From the NCBI RefSeq assembly GCF_023634025.1, contig NZ_JALJCW010000001.1:1153501-1217500 (forward strand): a stretch of DNA of 64,000 nucleotides, given 5' to 3'. A model generated the notes under the pieces. That model saw only the letters and a program-made list of their open reading frames with translations. It was not told where the DNA came from and made no database searches. A program made the position numbers and the translations under genes. Numbering within the stretch: position 1 is the stretch's first letter; each line of letters starts with the position of its first letter. The DNA is from Hanstruepera flava (GTDB lineage Bacteria; Bacteroidota; Bacteroidia; Flavobacteriales; Flavobacteriaceae). Shown piece after piece: positions 53,901 to 63,285 of this stretch.

Positions 53901-56090
53901 AATTATGACTTTTCTGTGGGAGTTCCACCAAATGTGACCTTACAGCCAATGCCTCCTATTTCTGAATGTGATCTATCAGCCACTTTATCGGTTGAAGGAG
54001 AAGAAGGTTTTGATGAAGCTGGTGACACTCAAGAACTAGCCTACCAATGGTATTATTCAGCTCCTGGAGATACTGGATGGATTGAAATTAATGCTGCTCC
54101 TTACAGTGGTTTTAACACCGCAACATTAAGTATTAATAATACACTAACACTAGATGGTTATCAATACTATTGTCAAATTCGGGAAGATTCTGACACTTGT
54201 TATCAAGCTAGTAATGCTGTAAAATTGTCAGTTAAAAGCACTATATGGAACGGTACAACATGGAGTAATAATGAACCAGATGCCAATACCATAGCAACTA
54301 TTGCTGGTGACTACACAACTAATGCTTCAAACGGAAGCTTTACTGCTTGTCAGCTGTTTGTGGAATCTGGAAATTTATTGACGGTTGCTCAAGGCTATTT
54401 TGTTGAAGTTATCAATAACGTTGAAGTATCAGGAGATGGCAGTGGTAATGATGGTATTATAATTGAAGATAAAGGAAGTTTTGTACAACGTGGTGATGGT
54501 ACAGCAGCTGGTACGTTTACCTTAAATACCAATGGCGCTTCAAAAGTTAACAAAAGAACTGCACCATTAAATAATTATTACGAATACACCTATTGGAGCT
54601 CACCAGTTTTAGGTGAAACCATTGGAACAGGGCTTTCTGAAGGGCATCCAACCAGACGCTACAAATATTTGGGTGAAAATTATTTGGATGCTACTATGGA
54701 AACCAACAACAATAATGCTACCAATCCAGGACAAGATGATATAGATGATAATGGTGATGATTGGGTATTTACACCTGGTACCGAAACCATGATGCCTGGT
54801 AAAGGTTATGCTGCTATGCACGACCCAATTGGATTTACAATAGTTGGCGGACAATACGAATATGTTTTTGAAGGCGCTTTTAACACAGGTGATATTGACG
54901 TTACCATTTATAGAAATGATTCTGTATCAGCTGACAATAACTGGAATTTTATAGGAAACCCTTATCCTTCAGCTATAGATGCTAATGAATTTCTTCTTGT
55001 TAATTCGGTTATCGCTCAAGATGTAGAAGAATTCCCTACGGGCTCTGGCACAACTGATGGTGCTATTTTCCTTTGGTCACAAAGTACAGCACCTTCTGGT
55101 ACAGCCAATGGTAATGAAAACTTAAATTTTGCTCAAAGCGATTATGCTATTATTAATGCAACCGGTCAAACCGCTGGAGGAGATAATGATAATGATGGTG
55201 ATATTGACATCAATGATCGACCTAACAGATTTATTCCTTCTGGTCAGGGATTCTTTATTTCTTATTCTAATACCGGAGCTTGGGATACAGTAAATGGAGA
55301 TATTAAATCTGGAACCGTATCATTTACCAATAGTATGCGAACTAATGGTAACAATGACCAATTTTTTAGAACGGGCCATTCTGATACTGCTAATAGGTTA
55401 TGGGTAAATATGTGGAGCGATAATGGTGTTCGCAATCAAATTTTGGTAGGCTATGTACTTGGTGCTTCAAATGAACTAGACGGCATGTACTATGATGCTC
55501 CAAAAAATCTTTCAACAGATGTTAATGCTATGATTTACACCAATGCTGATAATTCTGATAAAAAATTGGCTATTCAAGGTAAAACTCCTCATAGTTTAGA
55601 TTTAGATGAAGTTATTCCGCTAGGGTTTTATACGGCTATACCTGAAGCAACATTATATTCTATTTCTGTTGAAACCGAAGGTTTGTTTTTTGAGGACAAT
55701 ATAGTTTACTTAAAAGATAAGTTGCTAAACGTATATCACAATCTTTCTAATAGACATTATACGTTTTCTTCTGAAATGGGTGAATTTAATGAACGCTTTG
55801 AAATTGTGTTTAGAACAGATGCACTATCTGTAGACGAAGTTATTGCCAACAGTAATCAATTACAGATTATTGAGTTGGATAGTGATCAAGTTAAATTTCT
55901 ATTAGACTCTCAAAATCTGACAATTAAAACAGTTGAAATTTTTGATTTATTAGGAAGAATTATTTATCGCTTTAATGGCTCTAATCGTTCAGAAATCTAT
56001 TCACTATCAAACTTAAGTAGTTCTGCTTATATGGCAAGAGTAACGCTTTCTAACAATCAGGTTATAGTTAAAAAAGCTATTAAAAAATAG
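50967..56090 (+). CDS. Giant secreted multidomain protein with lamin-tail domains and T9SS sorting tail
   Basis: 1707 residues with signal peptide 1-21 (ending FGFGQ). Domains in order: an N-terminal beta-sandwich (about 22-210), two lamin-tail domains (about 333-480, CTELFISEYVEGSSNNKYIE; about 823-975, SDLFISEVTDHN), two choice-of-anchor/HYDIN-like units between them (about 490-725), an IPT-like unit (about 727-800), an Ig-like unit (about 985-1090), then a module (about 1093-1617) homologous to the C-terminal module of the giant protein at 31961, and a type A T9SS tail (about 1625-1707, ending VIVKKAIKK). No catalytic site was seen; an adhesin or surface scaffold is likely. The gene ends one base before the convergent TonB receptor stop. 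Confidence 0.87.
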   Translation: MLKKYALVSIAFFCAIMFGFGQTKIAELTFESPGGYTTSVPEVTSGSTDYFTRTDGTNINASFTNIQGSYYFAAQDIDGVTSSSRQSIYFSNINIAGYSSLEVRIHLAEDDDGSNQDWDDADYFHLSSEIDANAATYENLIWVEAAGGTNSEPRIDADFNGTGESTAITDSFSQFTKSISNTGNLLDITLTFNFNSGDEDIAVDNIEIWGVAATPTPTITVTPTTISGLDYVETLGPSAEQTFTVEGSNLTNNITLTAPTNFEISTTSGSGFGNSVTLIQSGGTVNNATIYTRLVSGLAVNTYSGNITATSTGATAQTIALNGEVTAAGGSNCTELFISEYVEGSSNNKYIEIYNPTVSTISLNNYRLAIYSNGSTTVSGSFNLNGTLPSFGTYVIANSAAVIYSSPDAVNNSVTAFNGNDVVALQTNGGTNIDVIGTIGSSATFAANTTLRRKSTVQIPNITYSSSEWDVYAQDTVSDLGSHTNDCQGPTPELQLVDNTATNQNCGYTIDFGTQAVASNTDLTFDIDNVGSADLNITSLSITGDYTIVSPAAPFTVTSGNSQTVTVRFTPSTNGTRTGVLTITNNDIDEGSCTVNLTGEGFTPTPEIDVERNTFASITSGNAPNGGNNTLFAATVIGNSTAPKTYYIRNEGTANLTISSLTSSNAAEFPINVNPAPITLLPNEFVAFEITFSPTGIGTRNSTISIVNNDSDENPYVINVQGNGDCAAGTLTFLPNNGPVGTIVNVTSTVSNFGGSTSATVNGITATVNVIASNEIEVTIPAGASTGSLIINDDLGCLSSDVFTIIDQLIADCEGSTGNIPSDLFISEVTDHNSGSHSYVEIFNGTGATVDLTDYEIRIHNNGATTATNTIPLTGSLTNNNVFVLAFGSTDATTQYASVVADLTDNASGINEDDHIRLYNTNTSTWVDLWGDTSGNTFTIASKNYTYRRKNTGIVAPSTTWNASDWEAFSPVDYMDIGNYDFSVGVPPNVTLQPMPPISECDLSATLSVEGEEGFDEAGDTQELAYQWYYSAPGDTGWIEINAAPYSGFNTATLSINNTLTLDGYQYYCQIREDSDTCYQASNAVKLSVKSTIWNGTTWSNNEPDANTIATIAGDYTTNASNGSFTACQLFVESGNLLTVAQGYFVEVINNVEVSGDGSGNDGIIIEDKGSFVQRGDGTAAGTFTLNTNGASKVNKRTAPLNNYYEYTYWSSPVLGETIGTGLSEGHPTRRYKYLGENYLDATMETNNNNATNPGQDDIDDNGDDWVFTPGTETMMPGKGYAAMHDPIGFTIVGGQYEYVFEGAFNTGDIDVTIYRNDSVSADNNWNFIGNPYPSAIDANEFLLVNSVIAQDVEEFPTGSGTTDGAIFLWSQSTAPSGTANGNENLNFAQSDYAIINATGQTAGGDNDNDGDIDINDRPNRFIPSGQGFFISYSNTGAWDTVNGDIKSGTVSFTNSMRTNGNNDQFFRTGHSDTANRLWVNMWSDNGVRNQILVGYVLGASNELDGMYYDAPKNLSTDVNAMIYTNADNSDKKLAIQGKTPHSLDLDEVIPLGFYTAIPEATLYSISVETEGLFFEDNIVYLKDKLLNVYHNLSNRHYTFSSEMGEFNERFEIVFRTDALSVDEVIANSNQLQIIELDSDQVKFLLDSQNLTIKTVEIFDLLGRIIYRFNGSNRSEIYSLSNLSSSAYMARVTLSNNQVIVKKAIKK

Positions 56091-56091
56091 T

Positions 56092-58497
56092 TTACAAGGT
56101 ATATGTTAATGAAATAACGAGATTCCTTCCTGGAGATGCAATTCCGGAAGAGTAAGTTTTGTAACGCTGATCGGTTATATTTTCTAACCCTCCAGAAACC
56201 AATAAGCCTTTATTAAAGTTATATTGTGCTCTTAAATTTAAAGTATACCAAGAAGGTGCATACGGATTACCATTAGAATCTTTGGCATAAATATAATCTT
56301 TTACTTGTTCTGAAGGTGCCAATTGATTGTATGATAACTCGCCGTTATAATTCGCAAATAAATCTACCTTCAATCTATTCTTGCTCCATATTAAATGGGT
56401 ATTACCGAAATTAGGCGTCACATGCCTAACAGGAACATCAACACCATGATCATCTTCTGTACCACCTACTACATTATATTGGGATGTTAACTTAAAGGCA
56501 TCAGAAAAGTTTATTTTCAAGCCCAATTCAAAACCATAAATATGAGCTTCTGAAGCATTTTGAATAGCTTGAACTGTACTTAATTCGCCGTCATATATTA
56601 TTTCTGACTCTCCATTTAATGTGTAATCTTGTCTAACTAAAGCATTATCTAGATAAGTATAATATGTTGCTAAATCCAATAATACAACGTTGTCAAAATT
56701 CAATAATAATCCCAGTTCACCTCCATAAGCATATTCAGGTTTTAAGTGATCGTTAGGTACTACAACAGAACCCGGTTCGGAATCAAATACCTTTCCCACG
56801 TCATCAATATTTGGTGCTCTAAATGCCGTTGAAAGATTAAACTTCCATTGTAACATTTCATTTGGATTCCAGCTTACACCTGCAGTCCCAGTCAAGGCTC
56901 CAGAATTAATTTTAGATTCATTGAAAGGCAGATTCAAATAGGTGTTATTTTCAGTAAAATCTGCTTTAGAAAATACTTGGTTATAACGTAATCCTGTTTG
57001 AATAATAAAATTCGATTTCGGTTTATATTTTAAACTGGTGTAAGCAGCTACAGATTGCCAATTTGAATTATCAGGATAACGAGATACAGAAGGCATTATG
57101 TTGCCATTATTAACATTTTCTTCTTCTCCTTTAGAATGTACGAGGTTATAAATATATTCAAAACCGTAAAACAACTCGGTTTTTGAACTTAAACGTTTTT
57201 CAAAATCGAAATTTGCTGAAAAGGCATCTATAGATTCTTCTCTATTATTTTTAATTTCAGATTGGAAGTTTCTATCATGACGACTTTCCTTAAAGTTTTG
57301 ATAAGCTATAGTCGTTTGAATTTTATCATATAAATTAGAGCTGCTACTTAATTTTGTTAATTGAAAATTAGCCATAAACCATTGTTGAGGGCCATAATAC
57401 CATTCAGCTGAACGAAGGTTTTCGTCTCTGTACCTTATAAGTCTGTCGTATCTAGAATAATCTGATGTTGTGCTATAGTAAACTCCTAAATCAAAATGCA
57501 AATTATCATGATGCTCATAACGTGCTTTTTGCATGACATTTAATTGGTTAAATCCTGTTGGGACTTGCGATTCCGGGTTGCTGTTAGGGATAATTTCATC
57601 TACACCGTTAACTGTCTGAACGTATTCAGGCCGTAAATAATCATCTGGACCATGTGAGCCCATTCTTAAATCATCAAAATCACTAAAACTTATACTGGTT
57701 AGAAAGGCCCATTTTTTAAGACCAAAATTTACATCAAGATGCCCTGTTTTTTCATTATTTGCCGAAGCATATCGAGCAAATGCATTGGCTTTAAAATATA
57801 AGTCGTCTTTATAGGATAACTGTGGCTTTTTTGTATAAAAACTCATGACACCACCAATGGCATCGCTTCCATAAACAACTGAACCCGCACCTAAAGTAAT
57901 TTCGGTATTTTGAATACTTAACGGATCTATTGAAATAATATTTTGCAGATTGCCACTTCTAAAAATGGCATTGTTCATCCTAACACCATCAACTGTAATC
58001 AATAAACGGTTGGTAGAAAACCCCCTAATCATAGGGCTTCCACCACCTAATTGGCTTTTTTGAATATAAACATTTCCTGTATTTTCTAATAAATCGGCAC
58101 TAGTTTGGGGATTAAAAAATGTAATTTCCTTTGAAGTTAGACTAATAATTTTTTGAGGTACATCTCGTTTACTTTGCTCGAATTTAGATGCAGATATAAC
58201 CACCTCATCCAAATCTACTCTAGCGTTTAAGTAAACTAAATTATTAGCTGCTGTAATTTCTTCTTTAGTTAATTCAATAGGTTTATGTCCTTCCCTTTCG
58301 AATAATAATAGTGCATTTTCGGTAAAATTATCTAGAATCGCTTGTCCATCTAGATTCGTTATAACAGATTTATTTTTCGATGATATAATTACACCAGCTA
58401 ACGGGATTTCAGAATCTTTTTCAATTACTGTAATTTGCTGTGCTTGCATATAGAATATGCTCAATAAAAACAAACACAAGAGTATCTTTAGTTTCAT
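56092..58497 (-). CDS. TonB-dependent receptor, heme/siderophore-like
   Basis: 801 residues from ATG 58497 (a TTG at 58509 is in frame but less likely). Signal peptide (ILLCLFLLSIFYMQAQ), a short carboxypeptidase-like domain (PLAGVIISSKNKSVITNLDGQ), a plug with SPMIRGFSTNRLLITVDGVRMNNAIFRSGNLQ (in pieces, close to hemin/hemoglobin receptor plugs) and EITLGAGSVVYGSDAIGGVM, and a barrel ending NLVISLTYTL. The likely ligand class is heme or a metal chelate, but this is a weak inference. It follows recO by 28 bases, forming porZ-recO-receptor. Confidence 0.9.
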   Translation of the reverse strand: MKLKILLCLFLLSIFYMQAQQITVIEKDSEIPLAGVIISSKNKSVITNLDGQAILDNFTENALLLFEREGHKPIELTKEEITAANNLVYLNARVDLDEVVISASKFEQSKRDVPQKIISLTSKEITFFNPQTSADLLENTGNVYIQKSQLGGGSPMIRGFSTNRLLITVDGVRMNNAIFRSGNLQNIISIDPLSIQNTEITLGAGSVVYGSDAIGGVMSFYTKKPQLSYKDDLYFKANAFARYASANNEKTGHLDVNFGLKKWAFLTSISFSDFDDLRMGSHGPDDYLRPEYVQTVNGVDEIIPNSNPESQVPTGFNQLNVMQKARYEHHDNLHFDLGVYYSTTSDYSRYDRLIRYRDENLRSAEWYYGPQQWFMANFQLTKLSSSSNLYDKIQTTIAYQNFKESRHDRNFQSEIKNNREESIDAFSANFDFEKRLSSKTELFYGFEYIYNLVHSKGEEENVNNGNIMPSVSRYPDNSNWQSVAAYTSLKYKPKSNFIIQTGLRYNQVFSKADFTENNTYLNLPFNESKINSGALTGTAGVSWNPNEMLQWKFNLSTAFRAPNIDDVGKVFDSEPGSVVVPNDHLKPEYAYGGELGLLLNFDNVVLLDLATYYTYLDNALVRQDYTLNGESEIIYDGELSTVQAIQNASEAHIYGFELGLKINFSDAFKLTSQYNVVGGTEDDHGVDVPVRHVTPNFGNTHLIWSKNRLKVDLFANYNGELSYNQLAPSEQVKDYIYAKDSNGNPYAPSWYTLNLRAQYNFNKGLLVSGGLENITDQRYKTYSSGIASPGRNLVISLTYTL

Positions 58498-58525
58498 GAA
58501 TGAAAACAAATAGGTCTATGGTTGG

Positions 58526-59233
58526 TTAATTAAAAACTTGGTTTAACACTAATAAAGACTTCGGCTTCTTAAAGTTCCCTAAATGTAATTCAAAATACAA
58601 CAAAAGGGCAGTTAAAAAAGATTGTCTTTGGCTAGCATTTAATTTTAATGTATTTAAAGCATCAAATTTCATGCCTAATAGGCTTCTTAAAATATCATTA
58701 TTTTTAACTGATAACGAGTATTTACTTATATTTTTTTCAAACTGTCCTGTTTCCAAATTAAAAGTAAGACCGTTACTTACTGGCTCTTCTGGGTAAAACC
58801 CCAGATGCTTTGTTAGCTTGAGGAGGAATATAATATGAAAATTGGCAAATTGGTTGTCATTGTCCAGCCACAACAATGCATTTTCTAAAAAATCATATAA
58901 GTCTTGATTTTGTTCTTCTTCTTTAAGTATTATTGAGAGTACTTCTGCTAGGAACATAACTACCGAACTCTTAAGAACATTTGAATGTAGCGTACTGTAG
59001 GAGTTATTAAGCTTAACTTCTGAAATATAATGAAGGTTTTGGTTGTTTCTGTAATTTTCTTCTATAAGTAGCTGTGATAGTAACTGAAAATAAGCTATTG
59101 TGTTTTTTTTCTTAAAAGCGTTTTTAATTAAATAGCTAACTACACCTCGTTGTTCTGTATAACATTTTACAATTAAATCGTTGTCACGATATTTAATCTT
59201 AGAAAGAACTATAGCTTTATTTGAGGTTCGCAT
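58526..59233 (-). CDS. recO: DNA repair protein RecO
   Basis: RecFOR recombination mediator of 235 residues. The N-terminal OB-fold begins with the conserved NKAIVLSKIKYRDNDLIVKCYTEQRGVVSYLIKNAF, then a helical region follows. The usual C-terminal zinc-finger cysteines are not present in this protein. The ATG shares one base with the porZ stop (TAATG), so the two are translationally coupled. Confidence 0.92.
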   Translation of the reverse strand: MRTSNKAIVLSKIKYRDNDLIVKCYTEQRGVVSYLIKNAFKKKNTIAYFQLLSQLLIEENYRNNQNLHYISEVKLNNSYSTLHSNVLKSSVVMFLAEVLSIILKEEEQNQDLYDFLENALLWLDNDNQFANFHIIFLLKLTKHLGFYPEEPVSNGLTFNLETGQFEKNISKYSLSVKNNDILRSLLGMKFDALNTLKLNASQRQSFLTALLLYFELHLGNFKKPKSLLVLNQVFN

Positions 59234-61584
59234 TACCTAACGACCATTACTTTTAAGACTTTAGTTTCAAATGTATCCAAATCATACAGCATAACTAAAT
59301 ATACTCCTGAGCTTACCACATTATTATATAGGTTTTTCCCATTCCAAAAGGCTGTACCGCCATCTATTTCAAGGTTATATCCTCTATATCTTAAGTTTGT
59401 GTTTGATGTTGCTTCAGCTACCAAATTACCTTCAATATCTAAAATCTTAACATTAACATTATCTGAAAGACCGTTAATCTTTACTTTTTCTTCAATTATA
59501 TTGAAATTAGGCCTAACTGGGTTTGGGTAGATAAATGTATTTTCAAAATTATCTTGAGGTTCTGACCCTCCTGCTTGGTAAGAAACCAATCCTTTGTCTG
59601 TCGCGATATAAACTTCGCCCGAAGCATCATCAATAGAAACATCTACAATGTTATTTGAGGGCAACGGGGAATTGTCTTTAGTGAAGTGATAAATTGTTTC
59701 CTGACCATCTGATGAAAAATAAAAAATGCCCGAACCAATAGTTGCTACCCACTTATTGTTAGAACCATCGACTTCTATATCTGAAACAAATTGCTGAAAA
59801 AGTAATTCTTTAGGCACGCCTTCTTCCAAAATTATAATGGATTCAACATTTACATCATCATTAAAAAAATTAGATGTATTATATAGAACCCGAAGCCCAT
59901 TTGGTGTTCCCAACCAGATTTGATTCCTTCTATCCAAAGCAAGTGCGGTTACAAAACTAGATGGCATATTATCCTCTTCACTATTAATACTTTTTAATTG
60001 TGTTCCACCGATGGTTTCATTAAATCCAATCAAGCCATAGTTATAACCTCCTATCCACTTTGTACCATTATTGTCAATTACTATTTCGTCATAACCCCAT
60101 TCACCAGATAATCCATCTTGAATTAAGTCTGTAAAATCATAACCCTGCCATTGCCCTGTTGAGGGATCATAAGATTTTAAAGGCCGGTCAACACGCCCTG
60201 TCATAGTCCATAAGACACCATTTCTATCAAAATTGGAAGCACATTGCCTTATACTTTTAAAAGTGGGATTTGAAGGTATTACCAAAGATTCTAATCCGCT
60301 ATTATCTTCATTATATAGAACAGTAGGCGAGTCGTTATTAATTTCCAATAAACCATCATTAAATGAACTTATAAACACTTGATTCGGATTAAAAGGATTT
60401 ATTGCTATTTTATTTAAATTTCTAGCGCCTAACACACTGTCAAAAGGTACATTGTTCCATTCATCATTACTATCTAAATGGCTAACACCTCTTTCTCTTG
60501 ACGGTGAAGGACTAAATGTTAATGAATAATCTCCATATGTGAGCCACAAATTATTCTGTTGCGCTTTTATTGAAAAGGAATCATTTAATAATGGCCCTGT
60601 AGGGTGAATTTCTGTGAATTCGGTAGAATTTTGAAATGGAATGCTCAAAATTCCCCTTGTGCTTGTACCAATATATAGAAAATCATCAATAATGGTAGCA
60701 TTTTGAAAAAAGGTATTTAAATCTGAATTTGAAACTATTTCATTAATTAAATTAAATTCTGAATCATATATAAAAACTCTATCGTCCAAAGTTACAATCA
60801 TATAATCTTCAACTCCACGAAGATCCCTTGGAGGAGTATCATACCTAATCAACTCGTTTAAGTTATTGTTTATAACCTGAAAAAATCTTCTATTACCTCT
60901 AGCTAAATATAAATTTTCTCCAACAGTCTCAATTGCCAAATAATTTCTACTATTAGTAATATTTTGCCATTCTTGAAAGTCTACAAGATTGGGGCTATCT
61001 ACTTCTGCAACTCTCACTCCGCCCGAATCAAAGCATGAAGCATATATAAACTCATTAAATATGGTCGTTTGGGTAATGGAAATTTGAGCCCCACCATTTC
61101 CTATAAAGTACGTGTCTCCAAATTCTAAACGCGCTAAATCGTAAACAGAAATCCCATAATCTGTAGATATATATATGTAACCATTATATTCATTAAAATG
61201 ATTTATTCGTTTTTTTGTTGGAGGAATTGTTGGTTTTTCAACAATGTCAATTACAGTTAAAACGTCATCATCATTGTCAAAAACCAGCTCCATTAATCCG
61301 TTTTCATAACCGATTACAAGTGTTTCATAAAACTCACTGTAATATATTTGGGAAATTGCTTCTCCAGAAAGCCCATTAATAGTAGAAAGGGTTTCCATTT
61401 CTAATGTAACCGGATCATAAATAAATACAGCATTCTCTGCAGCAGCATACAGCTTACCATTGCCTTGAGAAACATCTTTGATATTTAAATACGAAAAATG
61501 ACCTTCCCAAAAATTTGAAAAATCTTGGGAAAACCCCAGACTTGGCAATAATAAAATTAGTGAAACGCAGATTCTCTTAATCAT
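59233..61584 (-). CDS. porZ: PorZ-like T9SS component (beta propellers plus sorting tail)
   Basis: 783 residues, the length of PorZ. Signal peptide 1-19 (SLGFSQ), then two seven-bladed-type propellers with two-component-regulator-like repeats (LYAAAENAVFIYDP, GYIYISTDYGISVYDL, QIWLGTPNGLRVLYN, EVYIATDKGLVSYQ), a beta linker, and a T9SS type A C-terminal domain (FIYPNPVRPNF to KVLKVMVVR). PorZ is part of the T9SS attachment complex that links substrates to anionic LPS on the surface. It could instead be an ordinary propeller substrate, but length, tail and the linkage with recO favour PorZ. It explains how the two giant T9SS proteins here may be exported. Confidence 0.82.
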   Translation of the reverse strand: MIKRICVSLILLLPSLGFSQDFSNFWEGHFSYLNIKDVSQGNGKLYAAAENAVFIYDPVTLEMETLSTINGLSGEAISQIYYSEFYETLVIGYENGLMELVFDNDDDVLTVIDIVEKPTIPPTKKRINHFNEYNGYIYISTDYGISVYDLARLEFGDTYFIGNGGAQISITQTTIFNEFIYASCFDSGGVRVAEVDSPNLVDFQEWQNITNSRNYLAIETVGENLYLARGNRRFFQVINNNLNELIRYDTPPRDLRGVEDYMIVTLDDRVFIYDSEFNLINEIVSNSDLNTFFQNATIIDDFLYIGTSTRGILSIPFQNSTEFTEIHPTGPLLNDSFSIKAQQNNLWLTYGDYSLTFSPSPSRERGVSHLDSNDEWNNVPFDSVLGARNLNKIAINPFNPNQVFISSFNDGLLEINNDSPTVLYNEDNSGLESLVIPSNPTFKSIRQCASNFDRNGVLWTMTGRVDRPLKSYDPSTGQWQGYDFTDLIQDGLSGEWGYDEIVIDNNGTKWIGGYNYGLIGFNETIGGTQLKSINSEEDNMPSSFVTALALDRRNQIWLGTPNGLRVLYNTSNFFNDDVNVESIIILEEGVPKELLFQQFVSDIEVDGSNNKWVATIGSGIFYFSSDGQETIYHFTKDNSPLPSNNIVDVSIDDASGEVYIATDKGLVSYQAGGSEPQDNFENTFIYPNPVRPNFNIIEEKVKINGLSDNVNVKILDIEGNLVAEATSNTNLRYRGYNLEIDGGTAFWNGKNLYNNVVSSGVYLVMLYDLDTFETKVLKVMVVR

Positions 61585-61602
61585 AGTGGATTTTTAATCA
61601 GT

Positions 61603-61610
61603 CAAATATA
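61603..61610 (-). promoter_or_regulatory. -7 promoter element of the porZ operon
   Basis: TATATTTG on the minus strand matches TAnnTTTG, 18 bases before the porZ ATG, giving a very short leader. Confidence 0.5.
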
Positions 61611-61652
61611 TTAATAGTAACGAGTTTAGAATAGATTTAATATGATTTAAAC

Positions 61653-61686
61653 AAAAAAAGCTTCCTAAAATTAGAAAGCTTTTTTA
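61653..61686 (-). terminator. Intrinsic terminator after gdhA
   Basis: Stem AAAAAAGCTTTCT/AGGAAGCTTTTTT (one mismatch) with a short loop, followed on the minus strand by T residues. It separates gdhA from porZ. Confidence 0.75.
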
Positions 61687-61702
61687 ATTATATAGGCTGA
61701 AT

Positions 61703-63046
61703 TTACACCACGCCTTGTGCCATCATAGCGTCTGCAACTTTAACAAATCCAGCAACATTTGCGCCTTTTACGTAATCTATGTAACCATCTGATTGTTTCC
61801 CATAGGTAACACAAGACTCATGAATATCATTCATTATCTGGTTCAATTTAGCATCTACTTCTTCACGTGTCCAATTCAATCGTAGAGAATTTTGACTCAT
61901 TTCTAAACCTGAAGTAGCTACACCACCAGCATTAGATGCTTTTCCTGGTGAAAATAAAACTTTAGCTTTTTGGAACGCTTCAATTGCTTCTGGTGTAGTT
62001 GGCATATTTGCCCCTTCTGCAACTGCAATAACCTGATTTGAAATTAACGCTTTAGCTTCCTCTTCATTTAGCTCGTTTTGAGTAGCACATGGCAATGCAA
62101 TATCACAATTTACACTCCACGGTCTTTCATTAGCATAAAATGTAGCAGAAGAATACTTTTCTGCATATTCATTAATTCTTCCTCTTTTAACATTTTTAAG
62201 TTCCATGATAAATGCTAATTTATCAGCGTCTATTCCTTCTGGGTCATGAATATATCCAGAAGAATCAGACATAGTTACAACTTTCCCTCCTAATTCAGTC
62301 GCTTTTTCACAAGCGTATTGAGCAACATTTCCTGAACCTGAAACAACTACTGTTTTGCCTTCAAATGAATCACCTTTTGTAGCCAACATATTTTTAGCAA
62401 AATACACACAGCCGTATCCTGTAGCTTCAGGGCGAATTAACGATCCTCCATACGACATGCCTTTACCGGTTAAAACACCTGTAAACTCATTACGTAGTCT
62501 TTTATACTGCCCAAACATGTATCCTATTTCTCTTGCTCCAACACCTATATCACCTGCTGGCACATCTGTATTTGCACCAATATGTCTGAATAATTCTGAC
62601 ATAAACGATTGGCAAAAACGCATAACCTCATTATCACTTTTCCCTTTAGGATCAAAGTCACTACCTCCTTTTCCGCCACCCATTGGAAGGGTAGTTAGTG
62701 AATTCTTGAAAACCTGCTCAAATCCTAAAAACTTAAGAATACTTAAATTTACTGATGGATGAAAACGTAAACCGCCTTTATATGGCCCAATTGCAGAGTT
62801 AAACTCTACTCTATAACCTCTGTTTACTTGGGTATTACCATTATCATCAATCCAAGGCACTCTAAATATTATAGTACGTTCTGGCTCAACCATACGCTCT
62901 AACAACATTTTTCCTTGATATTTTGGATTCTCCTCAATGAAAGGAATGACTGTTTCGGCTACTTCATGAACAGCCTGCATGAATTCAGATTCGTGACCGT
63001 TCTTTTGTTTAACACTATCTAAAAATGCGTCAATTTTTTGTTTCAT
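61703..63046 (-). CDS. gdhA: NADP-type glutamate dehydrogenase
   Basis: Hexameric small-subunit GDH (447 residues) interconverting 2-oxoglutarate plus ammonia and glutamate. Substrate-site blocks are GPYKGGLRFHPSV, LPMGGGKGGSDFDPKGKSD with the catalytic Lys region and DVPAGDIGVGAREIG; the nucleotide-binding loop is VVVSGSGNVAQYACEKA, and the C-terminal block has LEMSQNSLRLNW. The GSGNVA form with downstream residues is typical of the biosynthetic NADP enzyme. A TATATTTG promoter lies 45 bases upstream and a terminator follows, so it is monocistronic. Confidence 0.97.
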   Translation of the reverse strand: MKQKIDAFLDSVKQKNGHESEFMQAVHEVAETVIPFIEENPKYQGKMLLERMVEPERTIIFRVPWIDDNGNTQVNRGYRVEFNSAIGPYKGGLRFHPSVNLSILKFLGFEQVFKNSLTTLPMGGGKGGSDFDPKGKSDNEVMRFCQSFMSELFRHIGANTDVPAGDIGVGAREIGYMFGQYKRLRNEFTGVLTGKGMSYGGSLIRPEATGYGCVYFAKNMLATKGDSFEGKTVVVSGSGNVAQYACEKATELGGKVVTMSDSSGYIHDPEGIDADKLAFIMELKNVKRGRINEYAEKYSSATFYANERPWSVNCDIALPCATQNELNEEEAKALISNQVIAVAEGANMPTTPEAIEAFQKAKVLFSPGKASNAGGVATSGLEMSQNSLRLNWTREEVDAKLNQIMNDIHESCVTYGKQSDGYIDYVKGANVAGFVKVADAMMAQGVV

Positions 63047-63091
63047 TTCTTTATTTGTTTAAGAAATCAATAATATTAAAATTTATGGGCA

Positions 63092-63099
63092 CAAATATA
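63092..63099 (-). promoter_or_regulatory. -7 promoter element of gdhA
   Basis: TATATTTG followed by TGCCC on the minus strand matches TAnnTTTG, 45 bases before the gdhA ATG. Confidence 0.55.
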
Positions 63100-63220
63100 C
63101 GTTATCTTTAAAAAAGAATACTGTTTTTTTTATAATTCGTAATAGGAAATTAAAAATACTTTTAAGGCTTTGCAATTTATTAATTTAATGATTTACTAAT
63201 ATGTTGTTTTATCTAATTAA

Positions 63221-63251
63221 TTTGGTAGGTAATGGTGATTTTATATATTTG
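63221..63251 (+). promoter_or_regulatory. Promoter of the right-edge outer-membrane protein gene
   Basis: TTTG at 63221-63224, a 19-base spacer and TATATTTG at 63244-63251 form a complete Bacteroidota-type promoter, 34 bases before the ATG at 63286. Confidence 0.65.
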
Positions 63252-63285
63252 TTAACAGTTTGCTCTAAATCGTGAAAATCATATT

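Noticed and set aside
62355-62762. Plus-strand 135-residue ORF opposite gdhA
   Set aside because: Proline- and serine-rich antisense shadow of a highly conserved enzyme gene.
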